Assembly (NCBI GenBank): GCA_027422505.1
Contig: JAPQWV010000126.1
Coordinates: 1,281,001 to 1,345,000, forward strand
Direction: 5' to 3'
Length of the DNA: 64,000 nt
Source: Craterostigma plantagineum
Taxonomy: Eukaryota > Streptophyta > Magnoliopsida > Lamiales > Linderniaceae
The position numbers and the translations under genes are program-made. The notes under the pieces are model-generated. The model was not told where the DNA came from. It saw nothing but the letters and a program-made list of their open reading frames with translations, and made no database searches. How positions within the stretch are numbered: position 1 is the stretch's first letter; each line of letters opens with the position of its first letter. This document shows, piece by piece, positions 45,922 through 60,012 of the stretch.

Positions 45922-46273
45922 GGATCAATGAAAAAAAGATTGAATCTTTTTGTGATTTAGACAATCCATTTGATCGGATGAAAATATGTAGTCTGTATTT
46001 CTTTCTGCAGTTGTTTAGTAAAATTAGGATTGGATGCCTATGCTTCTTTTCTAATTGGGACGTTTTCTGATGAAAACATAATTATTAATTAGTAGTGTCT
46101 TCACTCTTAAATCTTGTTGGGTGGATTATGAAACTAATATAGCTATTATGAGGTCAAAGTACAATTATGCGATAACGTAAGGGGTTTTATTTGTAATTAT
46201 CCCCCGTTCTTTTAATTTCCATCGCACAACACAACTGCGTGTTTCCTTTCTTCTCATCTTTTCGAGCGCAGAG
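45922..46273. other. CER1 3' region and PIG-P promoter
   Basis: No gene recognised. Short tandem arrangement: the next gene starts 352 bp downstream. Confidence 0.4.
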
Positions 46274-47099
46274 ATGGAAGAAGATCGGTGTTCCGTGAGT
46301 AGTCCTCGAAGGATACTCAGCTTCTCAAAGAATCGGAGGGCAAATGTGTCTTTTCCCGGCGAGGACGACCGATCTCCGCCGAGCTTCGGTTTGTCCGGCG
46401 AGCATGGGCTCAAACCTTCCGAGGTGTACGGATTTGTCGGCTCTATCACCACCGTCGTTGCCACAGGTAGTATGTATGACCTCTTAACAATTTATCATAC
46501 TATTTTTTTTCTTATGATGAAGAAATGCTCTGTGTGACGTCTGAGTAATTTCTTCTTTTTTTCTTTTTATTCCTTGCTCAGCCATTTTCTTAGTATGGGC
46601 GTATTTTCCTGATCATTGGCTCCATTCGATAGGAATCTATTACTACCCAAACAGGTTATAGTTCGTCGGAGAATCTTACGCTTTCTTGAATATGTTTGTG
46701 CCTTAATATCTACTTTGCAAAACTACTGTCTTGTTTTCTGCTTTTCTATCTCAGATATTGGGCGTTGGCTGTGCCCACGTTTGTAATGGTGACGATAGTA
46801 TTGGCTATTGGGATTTACGTAGGTGTCAATTTTATGTCCACGCCTCCTCCGAACTCCCTTTACACAATGTTTGGTCTGTAATAATAAATTCGTATATAGC
46901 CTACTTTTTAGTAGTATCTAGTTTCTCGAACTATTTTTTTACCTATTGCTGCATTCAAATATTTGCAGATGAATTCAGTAGGGAGCCAATTAACGAAGAC
47001 CATGATGCAAACGACGAAGACGATGAGCGGCCGATCGAGCCCATTTCTGATATTGGGATTGATCAAGTGAATGATGTTATGTTCAAATATTTGAAATAA
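46274..47099 (+). CDS. PIGP: GPI-GlcNAc transferase subunit P (PIG-P)
   Basis: Four exons (46274-46466, 46582-46654, 46755-46873, 46969-47099) join to 171 aa. PIG-P is a small subunit of the ER complex that adds GlcNAc to phosphatidylinositol, the first step of GPI-anchor synthesis. The family core runs from about residue 50: PSEVYGFVGSITTVVATA leads into membrane helix 1, then YFPDHWLHSIGIYYYPNRYW, helix 2, and NSLYTMFDEFSREP. A hydrophilic N-terminus of about 48 residues and an acidic C-terminus (DANDEDDERP) are typical of plant forms. All introns are GT-AG. It converges on the RABH1 gene. Confidence 0.93.
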
Positions 47100-47410
47100 C
47101 TAGTTCGTACCTTTCTTACATATATATGGTTCTTTCGGTTTATGTTGATGGATTCACACCGTGTATCAATTCTGATGTGTCGCCTGGCAATTGGATCTTA
47201 AAAATCTTATTTCATTGAGCTTATTCTCCAGAATCGAAAGCTTTGAATTCGAGGGCAGAAAGAACCCAGAAAAAAATAGAACAATGATCCAACAGAAAAT
47301 AAAGTTCAGAATGACAACCCAAAATATTCTGAGTTCAAAGGAACAGAAACGCTCTACAAGCCAAATTTTATGACAAGCATGGAAGAAAATCCATTACCTA
47401 TGCTATATCA

Positions 47411-49434
<2,024 letters not shown>

Positions 49435-50803
49435 TTACTCTACCACGGCCAGCAGCTCGCTCACTTTGCAGAAACAATGCCTTGCCTCTGTTCCCAAATC
49501 GACCTGCAAGCATTCGTAAATAGCACGACCATGTGATTCCTGTAACTTTTCGAAGATCGAAAAAATAAAAAATAAAAACGCTATATTGCACAGCCTATAG
49601 TAGGGTAGGGAGGATCATTCGCAAAATCTGATATATGTTTACTAAGGTGGAATAGGGTTTATCACAAGATCTGAATATACATAGGACACGATTACTAAGA
49701 CGAGAGAGAACTGCTTATCACCTCATATGCGCTTACGTCGGAGAACATAACCTGTTTTTGCCATCCAAATGGAAAGGGATTTAGTTAGAGTGCTACAGTC
49801 GAGCGATTGAGCAGAACAAAGCAGAAACACGAGGATCACGTACGCCTAAAACGATGTAAACTGTAACTCTGAGCATACCTTTTTTCCAGTCTCCAATTCA
49901 CCAGCTTCTGCCCCAACGGCAAGAACCTGAAAAGAAAAACATGGGATCGACACAAATATGAGAATCTTGAAGGAATAGTTGTTGTGCATCATAAGTGTCA
50001 CAAATGGATTGCTTCACCTCTCCAACAAGGTATCGTTCAAATTTAACAGCAGATTTAGGCAGCAATACACCTCCTGCTGATTTCTGCAGATAAATTACGT
50101 TCAATCAGCAAAGTTTTGCAGTACAAAGAACGACAAACGGAAAGCGTAAACGATAGGAGATGAGGGAGTTATATTCATAGCATATTTACTGAAGATAACT
50201 GACTGACATGAGGTTAGCTTCTTGATGGTTGAGCACCAAATAAACATCATATGAGAAACAAGGCAACATATCACCGAAACAAAGTAAATTGAGTACCTCC
50301 GCGAGCTCCTCGAGACGAATCAAAACTCTATCAGCTTGTGGCACAACCTAGAAAATACGAAGTCATAGATATATTACAACAGTTTTACAGAGATTGTCTT
50401 AATGAGGTTAGCTGCACGTTAATTTCATAGGTCTACACAGTCTTCTAATGAATTCAACAACAGGGATCGAATTGAGATGAGCTCTATAGATAATGGCCTA
50501 ACACTACCAATGAACTCTTCAAAAAAATCAAATGAAAGAAGGGCAAAATCCAAAACCTTAGTGGGTTCGAACTTCTTCGAAACTGCATTGACTCTCAGTG
50601 TATTACCTGCGCAAGCAAAGAACACTTAATGTCAACAGACCAAGGATGAGAATGAATTTATAATTATGCAAAAAAAAAAAAAGGGATATCAACAGAGCAT
50701 ATGAGGAAAACAAAAAATTACCTAATGATTGCTTATTAGCAGGGAAGTTCGTTCTTCTATGCGCAACAAAAGGCGTAGACAGTGCAGTCAGGGAAAACGC
50801 CAT
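49435..50803 (-). CDS. CPN10: Chloroplast 10-kDa chaperonin (CPN10, GroES type)
   Basis: Seven small exons (50722-50803, 50557-50606, 50297-50347, 50018-50083, 49879-49926, 49722-49751, 49435-49503) join to 131 aa. It is the co-chaperonin lid for plastid CPN60. Residues 1-38 are Ser/Thr/Arg-rich, like a plastid transit peptide. The single GroES domain follows: VVPQADRVLIRLEELAEKSA, the mobile loop GGVLLPKSA, GEVLAVGAEAGELETGKKV and the C-terminal VSELLAVVE. Only one GroES unit is present, so it is the 10-kDa type and not the double CPN20. All introns are GT-AG. Divergent with KIN17. Confidence 0.94.
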
Positions 50804-51111
50804 GGATAACGAAGTAGAGGATATTAAGATGATGCAGTTCGAGAATTAAGCTCAACAGCTGAAGTAGTAGGAGAGGGCTTTTTGGTGACACGTGGCAAAT
50901 ATTTATTGGCTTAATAGTTCACCTTCTAGACGCTGGATTGATAGTAAGCTGGCAACTATGAAAGCCCATTCAAGATAAGCCCATTGACTATTAAAAGAAA
51001 CTATATACTACAATATATCCCCAAATTACAATCGTTGAATCCCCAAATCGACCGTTGACCACATCGGGAAAAACCCTAAAGGGGGACGCGGAATCAAGAA
51101 ATTCATCCTCA
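50804..51111. promoter_or_regulatory. Compact bidirectional promoter, CPN10/KIN17
   Basis: Only 308 bp separate the two ATGs. A G-box-like ACACGTGG lies at 50888-50895, 85 bp upstream of the CPN10 ATG. No clear TATA on either side. Confidence 0.5.
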
Positions 51112-52311
51112 ATGGGCAAGAACGATTTCCTCACGCCTAAAGCAATCGCGAATCGAATCAAGGCGAAAGGACTTCAGAAGCTCCGATGGTACTGTCAGAT
51201 GTGTCAGAAGCAATGCCGCGACGAGAACGGATTCAAATGCCACTGCATGAGCGAGTCTCACCAGCGACAGATGGAGATCTTCGGACAGAATCCTCATCGG
51301 ATCGTCGACGGTTATTCCGAAGAATTCGAGAGCACCTTCCTCGAGCACATGAAGCGCAGCCACCGCTTCAGCCGAATCGCGGCGACGGTGGTATACAACG
51401 AGTACATCGCCGACCGACAGCACGTCCACATGAACTCGACCAAGTGGGCGACGTTGACGGAGTTTGTGAAGTACCTGGGGAGGACGGGGAAGTGCAAAGT
51501 GGAGGAGACGCCGAAAGGTTGGTTCATTACGTATATTGATAGGGATTCTGAGACGCTGTTCAAGGAGAGGATGAAGAACAAGAGGATTAAGGCGGATATG
51601 GTTGAGGAGGAGAAGATGGAGAGGGAGATTATGAAGCAGATCGAGCGCGCCGAGGCAATGTCTGCGGTGGGGAAAGATGGGAACGATGAAACGAACGAGG
51701 AAAATGGAAAGAAATCGAGTACTTTGGAGAAATGTGAGGTTGGGGCTGATGGGAAGGTGAAATTGAGCTTTGGGTCAGCCAAGAAGCTTACTAACGACAA
51801 GGGAGAGACCTCAACCTCGACGAGGGCAGCTTTGTTCGATGAAAAGGGAAAAGATGGTGGGAAAAGAAAGCGCGAGGATGAGACTGGGAAAGCATCAGTC
51901 TTAGATGAGTTGATGAAGGAGGAAGAGAAGATTAAGGAGAAGAGCAACAGAAAAGACTATTGGCTTTTCGAAGGGATCGTAGTGAAGGTGATGAGCAAAG
52001 CATTGGCTGAAAAGGGTTATTACAAGCAGAAGGGCGTGGTCAGAAAAGTGGTGGATAGGTACGTAGGGGAGATTGAGATGTTGGATAGTAAGCACATCTT
52101 GAGGGTCGATCAAGTCGAGCTCGAGACTGTGATTCCTCAGATTGGCGGGCTCGTTAGGATTGTGAATGGGGCGTACAGAGGCGAGCGAGCGAGGCTATTG
52201 GCGATCGATGCTGATAAGTTCTGTGCTAAGGTGCAGATTGAGAAGGGTGTTTATGATGGCAGGGTTCTTAAGGCAGTTGATTATGAAGATATATGTAAGA
52301 TGGTTCAATGA
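51112..52311 (+). CDS. KIN17: KIN17-like DNA/RNA-binding zinc-finger protein
   Basis: A single exon of 399 aa. KIN17 is a conserved nuclear protein linked to DNA replication, repair and pre-mRNA splicing. The N-terminal C2H2 finger is YCQMCQKQCRDENGFKCHC followed by SHQRQ (about residues 25-50). Then comes the winged-helix Kin17 core, with GQNPHRIVDGYSEEFE and STKWATLTEFVKYLGRTGKC. A Lys/Glu-rich middle carries nuclear signals such as KRKRED, and two C-terminal SH3-like domains (DYWLFEGIVVKVMSK; GGLVRIVNGAYRG) end the protein. The ATG at 51112 starts MGKNDFLTPKAIANRIKAKG, as in other KIN17 proteins. The frame is open upstream but has no earlier ATG. Confidence 0.95.
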   Translation: MGKNDFLTPKAIANRIKAKGLQKLRWYCQMCQKQCRDENGFKCHCMSESHQRQMEIFGQNPHRIVDGYSEEFESTFLEHMKRSHRFSRIAATVVYNEYIADRQHVHMNSTKWATLTEFVKYLGRTGKCKVEETPKGWFITYIDRDSETLFKERMKNKRIKADMVEEEKMEREIMKQIERAEAMSAVGKDGNDETNEENGKKSSTLEKCEVGADGKVKLSFGSAKKLTNDKGETSTSTRAALFDEKGKDGGKRKREDETGKASVLDELMKEEEKIKEKSNRKDYWLFEGIVVKVMSKALAEKGYYKQKGVVRKVVDRYVGEIEMLDSKHILRVDQVELETVIPQIGGLVRIVNGAYRGERARLLAIDADKFCAKVQIEKGVYDGRVLKAVDYEDICKMVQ

Positions 52312-53291
52312 TGTTTTGGGTGTGTTTTGTTGAGTTGTTGATTTGCATTGTGTGTTTTGTTATCTGTTCGATGACATGAAGGAATTCTCTCTATACTTGT
52401 TTGAACCGTTTTTTGCTTCTATTTCTTTGTGAAGCTCTGAGGGCAGATATAATTATTGATTTAATAAAATTAAATTGTATGAATCAATAATGAAAATTTG
52501 GCCATTATTGTATGTTGTGTTAGACGCATTAATACTGACAAAGTGACAATGACACGCCTATACGTCGTGTACAATAGGTGCTCATGTGAAAACAACGTTC
52601 AATAATTGAAATGACTTGATGATTCGTAATGTTAGTAATATAAATGAAAGTGGCGATTTAATATTGCATATTGCAATGAGTACAAAATACACGTCACGAG
52701 GTCTTTTTTTTAATGTAATAATTGGGAGAGCTACCACCATATTAATCCACTCCATACTACAAAAATTTGTGGCTCTTACTTTCCCAATCGGTCATTTGTA
52801 CTGCATTATCTTTTCCGTTTGTACTAAAAATGCGTAAAAGCTAGAACCTCGTCATCATCACATATAATTATAAAATATGGAACTCATAATGGCATGGATC
52901 AAAATCTGGCACTAATGACTGATACAAAGTTTCCATATTTATTCTCAAATTTAGCATCTCAAGAAACTAATCATACTTAAACTATAAATAATTAATATAA
53001 ACAGGACGATTTACTACAATTCGTCCACGTAACTAATAAAGATAAAAACGTCGTGTGCTCAGCAATACGTGTTCTCACACGTGTCCAAGCTTACTACTCC
53101 TTTTCTAACGTCATTTTAAAAATACAGAAATAATGGGGAATATTACAACTGACCGCGGGCAGTGGGCAGAGGGAGACACTTGCATTGGAAAGGGAGTCCA
53201 TATGTACCTAACGGTCCCCCCACGTGGGCTCAACCACAACCTGTCTTTGGCTGTTGGCAATAATAAAACGTAATAATTGAATTTGTTCTTT
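52312..53291. other. KIN17 3' region and AT-rich spacer
   Basis: 3'UTR followed by about 800 bp of AT-rich DNA. No gene recognised. Confidence 0.45.
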
Positions 53292-53597
53292 GGGGCAATT
53301 TTCGTTCGGCCCTGTCACGGATTCGCTTTTTCCGCAAACCATTTAGTGTTTCGCCCTTTCATTGTTCTGCAGTACCACTTCATTATTTTGCAGTATCACT
53401 TTATTGTTCTGTAGTACTACTTCATTGGCTATGCAGTACCACTTCATTTGTCCTCTTCATTTTTTCTGCAGTAACAATAAAGTGAGTCCGCAGAACAATG
53501 AAGTGGTGCCGCAGAAATCGAGTCCTTAAAACTAAATGGTGTACTAACAAGCCTGACGATTTAAGAACCTAAAGGGGGCCTGAAATGTAATATACCC
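53292..53597. mobile_element. MULE-like MITE, CAGGCCC family (306 bp), perfect 9-bp target duplication
   Basis: It begins GGGGCAATTTTCGTTCGGCC and ends GGGGGCCTGAAATG...ATATACCC. Exact 9-bp flanks TTGTTCTTT lie at 53283-53291 and 53598-53606. The interior has four to five repeats of CATTGTTCTGCAGTACCACT, then inverted copies of the same motif. Confidence 0.85.
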
Positions 53598-53851
53598 TTG
53601 TTCTTTTTCAATAAATATGTCATATTTACTTACGCCTCACACATTTATTTCGTATTTCATGGGAATATTTAACTAACTAGATTCGATATTTACCAAAAAT
53701 AAATCGAATTATTAAACAGATTACATCTGCATTATTGAATTTGATGGGACCAAACTCTGACGCTCGCTTTATGCTGTGTGGGTCCCAATCCGACGCAGCT
53801 CCGATGTGGGAGGATCAGTAAAAAGGACAAAATAATTGTGGGAAAATTAAA
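53598..53851. other. Spacer between two MITEs
   Basis: No feature recognised besides the flanking target duplications. Confidence 0.4.
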
Positions 53852-55160
53852 GGGTAAATTTTGTGTCAGGCCCTAGTATATTTTCAAATTAGGAATCAGG
53901 CCCTGTCAGGATTTTCTTTAGTTTAAAGGCCCTATTTTTTGAAAAATTAAGTAAAAAGGACCAAAAACTGTGATTTGACGAAATTACCCTTAATAAAAGT
54001 GATTTCTGAATGGTATTTGACGTCAGTTTTATGTTACACAGTTATACTGATTTGTTACCGAAGCAACCGCAAGTGTTACTATAACGTTATAAAATGTTAC
54101 TTATCGACAGTAAAATGTTATTAACATACATATTTATTACATCGAACTATCGAACCCCATTTTTCACACAGATCGAGCACAGTCGATTGTTAACACCTTG
54201 TTTTGTCTTCCATCATGCGGTATTACACCATAAACCTCAAAATCGTAAACCCTAAACTCGACGCGACGATCATTAGCGTTCTCCTATAAAAGATAGAATC
54301 ATTAGCGTTTCGATCTTATTACACGTTTCGAGATTGAAAATTGGTAACCCATTATAGGAGCATTGCTCCCTATAATGATGAATTTTCTGTCTAGGGAAAC
54401 AGGGGGGAGATGGTCGGGTGGAGGGTTCAAGAACACTTATAACCGTTACACAATTATACTGATTTGTTACCGTAAAAACCGTAAGTGTTATTTTAACGTC
54501 ATAAGACGTTACTTATCGATAGTAAAATGTTATTAACAGACATATTTATTACATCGGACTATCGAACTCCATTTTTCCAATTGATCGAGCATTGCTCCCT
54601 ATAATGGTGAATTTTCTGTCTATGAAAATAGGGGGATGGTCGGGTGGAGGGTTCAAGAACAATTATAACATTTTTGCGCTGAAAAAAACACTTCCTTTCA
54701 TTTGGATAACAACAGTCTTGTATTGAGTACCATATGACGTCTATTTAGTAACAAACGAAGTCGCAAAAGTACCACATCATTCAAAAATAATATCGATTCT
54801 TGCAGTAACACATTAACAAATGATGTTGCAGGAAGCGGTATTATTTTTAATATTGTGTTACTTCTGTGACGTCATTTGTTACTAAATAGACGACATATGG
54901 TACTCAATACAAGACTGTTGTTATCCAAGTGAAAGAAAGTGTTCTTTTTCAGCGCCGAACTGTTATAATTGGCTGGAACGAATTATTTAGGTATACAGTG
55001 TAATTTTGACATATGTCAGGGTTAAACATGTCATTTTGCGTCATTTTAGGGCCTGACAGCTTAGTTTTTTGAAAAGTTGGTCCTTTATCCTAAATGAAAT
55101 TCGAATGGGGCCTGAACCAAAAGTTAAAAATGTTACTAGGGCCTGAACTGTAATTAACCC
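53852..55160. mobile_element. Long foldback member of the CAGGCCC MULE-like family (1.31 kb)
   Basis: It begins GGGTAAATTTTGTGTCAGGC and ends ...GGGCCTGAACTGTAATTAACCC. Exact 9-bp flanks AAAATTAAA lie at 53843-53851 and 55161-55169. It aligns end to end with 38061-39360, including the large hairpin (about 54655-54980). An internal stretch of about 180 bp (from about 54040) is repeated near 54440. Non-coding. Confidence 0.85.
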
Positions 55161-55169
55161 AAAATTAAA

Positions 55170-55615
55170 TATCATTTGTAAATGCAAGTGACTATATACT
55201 TTTATTTGTTTTAGCTGTCTTGTTCCTTATGATTACGATACGACGAGTTTGATTGTATACATCCACGGGCTGCGGGCAAATTCATATATCAAAATTCACA
55301 TTACTCAGTTAAAAAGGACCTATTTGTAATATGTTTGGTTCAAGATATAAAACTAAATAAAAAGTTGGAAGAATAATGTTCTTTATCATGGACCATCGCA
55401 CACCATATAATAACCCTTAATCAACATATTACATACGATACAACTCCTATATAATACCCATTAACCAACATCTGTTTTTCCTCCCCTTCGAACAACTCTC
55501 TTTATTACAAGGTCTCCTCCTTCCCCGTAACCCACCATTGAAACCCTTCATATATAGCTTACTTAGCTTTCTCAATCCACATAAATTTTATTCGTTTTCT
55601 TTTTCTAGAGAAATT
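55170..55615. promoter_or_regulatory. Upstream region of the FLZ gene
   Basis: A TATATAATA box at 55448-55456 lies about 160 bp before the ATG and is the best TATA candidate. The rest is AT-rich. Confidence 0.4.
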
Positions 55616-56056
55616 ATGGCTTCATATTCATTTTATTCTGCTAATTATGAAGATTGTGATAATAATTACCAGCCCCATTTTCTCGACTGTTGCTTCCTTT
55701 GCCGAAGGCTACTCAGCCACAACAGTGACATTTTCATGTACAGGTTATATTACCTTCTTAAATCATCTCTTTCTTTTATTGTATTTTTTTTTATGTGGTT
55801 AGGGTTTTCTCTGAATAAATTATTATTTATTCTTTGCAGAGGGAATACGCCGTTTTGTAGCCAAGAGTGTAGGCAAGAACAGATTGAAACGGACGAAGCG
55901 AGTGAGAAGAGATGGAAGATTCCATCGTCATCTTCTTCGAAGAGATCGTCGTCGTCGTCTAAGAGTAAAGTTCGATCGAAGAAAGCTCATGACTCATCTG
56001 AAGATTCTTCTGATACGAACCAGACTGTAAGAACTGGAACTGTGGCTGTCGCATAA
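55616..56056 (+). CDS. FLZ-type (DUF581) zinc-finger protein
   Basis: Two exons (55616-55743, 55840-56056) join to 114 aa. FLZ proteins are plant-specific scaffolds that bind SnRK1 kinase and link energy and stress signals. The FLZ domain spans the splice site: FLDCCFLCRRLL, then IFMYRGNTPFCSQECRQEQI (about residues 22-60), giving the C-x2-C ... FCS.EC zinc motif. The C-terminus is Ser/Lys-rich and probably disordered. The exon break inside the finger, after the MYR codon, is the usual one. The frame is open upstream but without an ATG. Confidence 0.92.
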   Translation: MASYSFYSANYEDCDNNYQPHFLDCCFLCRRLLSHNSDIFMYRLYYLLKSSLSFIVFFFMWLGFSLNKLLFILCRGNTPFCSQECRQEQIETDEASEKRWKIPSSSSSKRSSSSSKSKVRSKKAHDSSEDSSDTNQTVRTGTVAVA

Positions 56057-56950
56057 AAGAGGAAATGAAAAAATAAATCAAATTTTTTTTATGTCGTAAT
56101 AAGGATTAAGACGATGGATGAATTGATGATGATCAGTTCCATGAACAAAATGACGAGGTGGGCTCTGATTCTGAATGCTAGCCGGCAATTTTGATATCTT
56201 TCTATTTATTTGTTGTTATATATTTAGCTGTTTCCTTCTTCGACTTTTTCTGCGATCTGTAATGCACTGTGCTTTGAAATATGTTTAAGGTAACTATCTG
56301 TGTACTTGAAATGCGAATCTATTGAATTGTATAAATTATTTCTTTTTTTTTCCATGGTTATACTATACTACTTTCAAGAAAGAAATATAGTAGTAAGAAA
56401 AATGCACTTATCGACATTAAATTAGTGCATTCTCTGATAACTTAAGATACACGACTCGATGCAATGTATCGGAGGAGACAAAGGGTATCTTCGTGGCAAC
56501 TTCCATTAAACGTAGAATCCAATAAATATTTTTGTTAAAGGCGAATAAAGAAACCCGATTTTGTCGCTTATTTTTTTTAATATGATCAACAAGTTAGAGA
56601 AAAGTTCGCTAATATAAGCTGTCCTAATTAACTAAAAATTAGTAATTAAAGATAATGAATGGTTTCCTTTCAAATTTATTAATTAACTTCTTTAATAACT
56701 AAGGACCAATTTGAGGGTTTATACTAAGTTTCAAGTATAATTGGATAAAGAAACATTTTGATTATTGCAATTTTACGTCCATTGGTGATAATGGGCCTTA
56801 AATTACATCAAGCTCAAAATATTTCGGGCCAAGCCCAACAATTGTGATGTAAATAGAAGCCCATTGCAGCTATAATGAGCCCACAACGTTAAACCCGCGT
56901 TTTCCGACGGCCTCCGCCGGGGGGTTTCTAATCGCTGGCGAACTCAGACG
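56057..56950. other. FLZ 3' region and PPR promoter
   Basis: AT-rich; no gene recognised. The last 60 bp become GC-rich, as expected of the PPR leader. Confidence 0.4.
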
Positions 56951-59547
56951 ATGTCCGCCGCTCTTCGCCGTGCCAGCTCCGAACCCGGTTTCATTTTTGG
57001 CTCATTTATTCAGCTAAGGATTAAACTTCTTCATCAATTTTCTTACTGTAGCAGCTCAAGTTGTTATTCTGTTGCCTCAGAGCACGATTTTCTCGAGCAA
57101 TTTCTGCCGTCAAGTAGCAATCACTCGGACTTCTCGAGCGGCGATGTGATTAATTCTTACGAGCGGCGTAGGCTAGCCGTTGCGATTTCAAAGATGGTCA
57201 AACTCGGGCATGGCAATGACTTGCGTGAATTTTCCCGCAATTTCTGCCCACGCATTCTCGTAAACATCGTGGAGTCGATGGACGATAACTTCGCAGCGTT
57301 TTCATTTTTTAAGTATGTGTTTCGTGATTGTTCCGACGATGTAGTTCGACAATGTTGCTTTGTGGTGGATTCGTTAGTGGCCAAAGGGATGAGGCTATTA
57401 GCTCAGGATATGTTAACGTGGGTGGTTCAAGAACTTGGAACTGAAAAAAGCTCTGAAATTTTATTGGAAGGGTGTTACAGAAATGCATCTGATTTTTACA
57501 TTCTTGATGCATTGATGCGTGCCTTTACAAATGCAGGAATGAGCTATCATGCTTTGGAGGTAGTTGAAAGGATTCGACAAGCCAGCGGTAGGCCTAGCAT
57601 TTCAGCAGTTTGTATGCTGTTGAAGTTGTTGCTTAGATTTGGTGACGACGGTAATGCGTGGAAGTTATTGAGGGATATGATACGTAAAGGACCCAGACCC
57701 TCCCTTTACGTTTATAACATGATGATTCTTTGCTTTTGCAGAAGAGGGCAAGTTCGCATCGGAGAGAGCTTGTTCTACATAATGAACAGGTTTGGGTGGA
57801 ACCCTGATGTGTATGGTTACAATATTCTGATCAATGCCTACTGTGTTAGAGGGCAGACTAAGGAAAGTCTGAATTGGGTGCGTTTGATGCTCAAAAACGG
57901 CTGCAATCCCACTCCCTCAACGTTTGGTACGATCATCAATGCCTTCTGCAGAGAGGGTAGGATTGCCGAAGCAAGAGAAGTCTTTGATATGTTGAAAGGA
58001 GTAGGCATAGTTCCAAAAACCAGATTGTACAACATTCTGATGAATGGGTATGTCAAGGCAAGAGACATCAGTCAAGCTAATATTCTTTACGAAGAAATGA
58101 GGACGAAAGGTGTGTCTCCCGATTGTATCACTTTTAACATTTTAGCTTTGGGACATTACAAATATGGCAATGAAGAGGATGGTGACAGATTGTTAACGGA
58201 CTTATCAGTGAGAGGGTTTGTTCCCGAATCTTTAGTGGCTGATGTATCCGTTGGGGGGCTGTCTTTGGCTCGAAGATTAGACGAAGCCTTGGAATTAATG
58301 CAGAGTATGCTCGGAAAAGGGATTCAGCTTAGCGTGATGGCATTCAACTCCTTAATCTCTGCATATGGTAGGGAAGGGTTAGAGGAGCAAGCTTTTGAAG
58401 TATACGAAATCATGGGGAAGTACGGGTTGACTCCTTCGGTTTCCACTTATACTTCACTTATTCTCGGTTTAGCTAAAACAGGAAGACTTGAACGAGCCAA
58501 ATCTCTTATATACGAGATGATAAAGAAGGTTACCCGATGAGTAAAGTTTGTTTTACAATTGTTATGGATGCTTATTTTAAGACAGGGGACATGAGGGGAG
58601 CTTATCTTATGTGGGAAGAAATGGAGATTCTTGGCATGGCTCCTGATATTGTTGCTTTTTCTGCATTCATCGATGGGCTCTCTAAAGGAGGCTACGTCGA
58701 AGACGCTTATGACAAGCTGTTGGAAATGATCCAAAAAGGACTCGTGCCTAATAACTTTGCTTACAACTCATTAATTCATGGCGTTGTCAGATTGGGAAAG
58801 CTCAACCAGGCTTTGGGACTGGAGATGGAGATGAGGGAGAGAGGCCTCGTGCCCGATCCAAACACGTTCAATATAATAATCCATGGTTTCTGTAAAAAGG
58901 GGAAAATGAAATCAGCCATGGATGCCTACATAGAAATGCTCAGACATGGATTCACGCCAGACATTTTGACTTATAACACCTTGATCGACGGGTTCTGCAA
59001 GCAGTTTGACCTTCTCAACGCTGAGGATATTGCGAAAAGAATGCTGTCGAGTGGTTGGGAACCTGATGTCACAACGTACAACATACAGATTCACGGGTAC
59101 TTTAGAAGCCAGAAAATGAACAGAGCTGTGATGGTGTTCGATGAACTTGTTTCTTCTGGAGTAGTTCCTGATACAGTAACCTATAATACGCTGTTGACTG
59201 GGATCTGTCACAATATACTCGACAGTGCCATGATCTTGACAGCAAAGTTGCTTAAGATAGCTTTTTCTCCTGACTTGGTAACTACAAACTTGTTGCTGTC
59301 TAACCTAAGGAAGCAAGGGTTACCTCAGAGGACGTTGATGTGGGCACAAAAGCTGAGAGATATTTCATTTGGGTTTGATGAGACGACATTCAAAATAGTG
59401 AAGAAAGCATATAGCGATTTACAGGAGGATGTTGATCACACTAAGGGGATAACGGGGAAGAGTCTGTTTCTTGACTTCCTTATGTATATAACGTATGACC
59501 TCATACGAAGAAACAGTAATACTGAAAAAGGTTCTGTTTCGGTCTGA
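56951..59547 (+). CDS. P-class pentatricopeptide repeat protein, broken by a one-base frameshift
   Basis: An intronless gene of about 865 codons in two frames. 56951-58540 encodes 529 aa and stops at TGA. 58537-59547 encodes 336 aa in the next frame, starting at an ATG overlapping that stop. Both halves are arrays of 35-residue PPR units such as YNILINAYCVRGQTKESLNW and YNTLIDGFCKQFDLLNAED, and the break falls inside one unit. The size and phase point to loss of one base in the AAGAAGGTTACC region near 58525-58531. Such proteins bind organellar RNA. The N-terminus is Ser/Arg-rich, like an organelle targeting peptide. It is either a sequencing/assembly error or a recent null allele; the otherwise intact reading argues against an old pseudogene. 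Confidence 0.88.
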
Positions 59548-60012
59548 TTTACCTGCATGAGAGGCCAGGGCCAGCATAAATATGGCTGTAGTTAGCAAGT
59601 AACTGTGACCTGGATCATTGTGGTCACATAGTTTGCAGCCACCAACTTGGATGACCATGGCAGGATTCGACTATGAAGCAGAAACCTCTTATGAATACGT
59701 TGGTTGATTGAATCGCTGAAAAGGTTCGTATTCTTTTTACTGCATGTTAATTCGCAGAATGCATACTATTAGAATCTGCATTCCTCAGTGCTTTTACTTG
59801 GGTATTCTATTTCGTTGTAAAGTTGCAGCGGAAGCGCAGTACCTGCCAGTTTCCTTCTTTTTAACTTATTTGCTGTATCTGATCTTCCGAGGCTTTGATG
59901 CAGTTTTTAATTATATCAACACCATATATTCATATTCAAATGAGTCAAGTACATCATAACCCTTTTGACAAGAGGAAAAATTTCTTATCATGAACTGAAT
60001 AAGAAAACGATT
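59548..60012. other. Convergent 3' regions of PPR and kinase genes
   Basis: No gene recognised. Presumed 3'UTRs of both neighbours. Confidence 0.45.

Noticed and set aside
51312..51947. 211-codon antisense open frame in KIN17
   Set aside because: Mirror of Lys/Glu codons in the real gene, giving Ser/Phe-rich antisense sequence.
58533..58545. Overlapping stop/start ATGA as a dicistronic PPR
   Set aside because: Plant nuclear mRNAs are not normally read this way and the break falls inside a PPR unit; frameshift is simpler.
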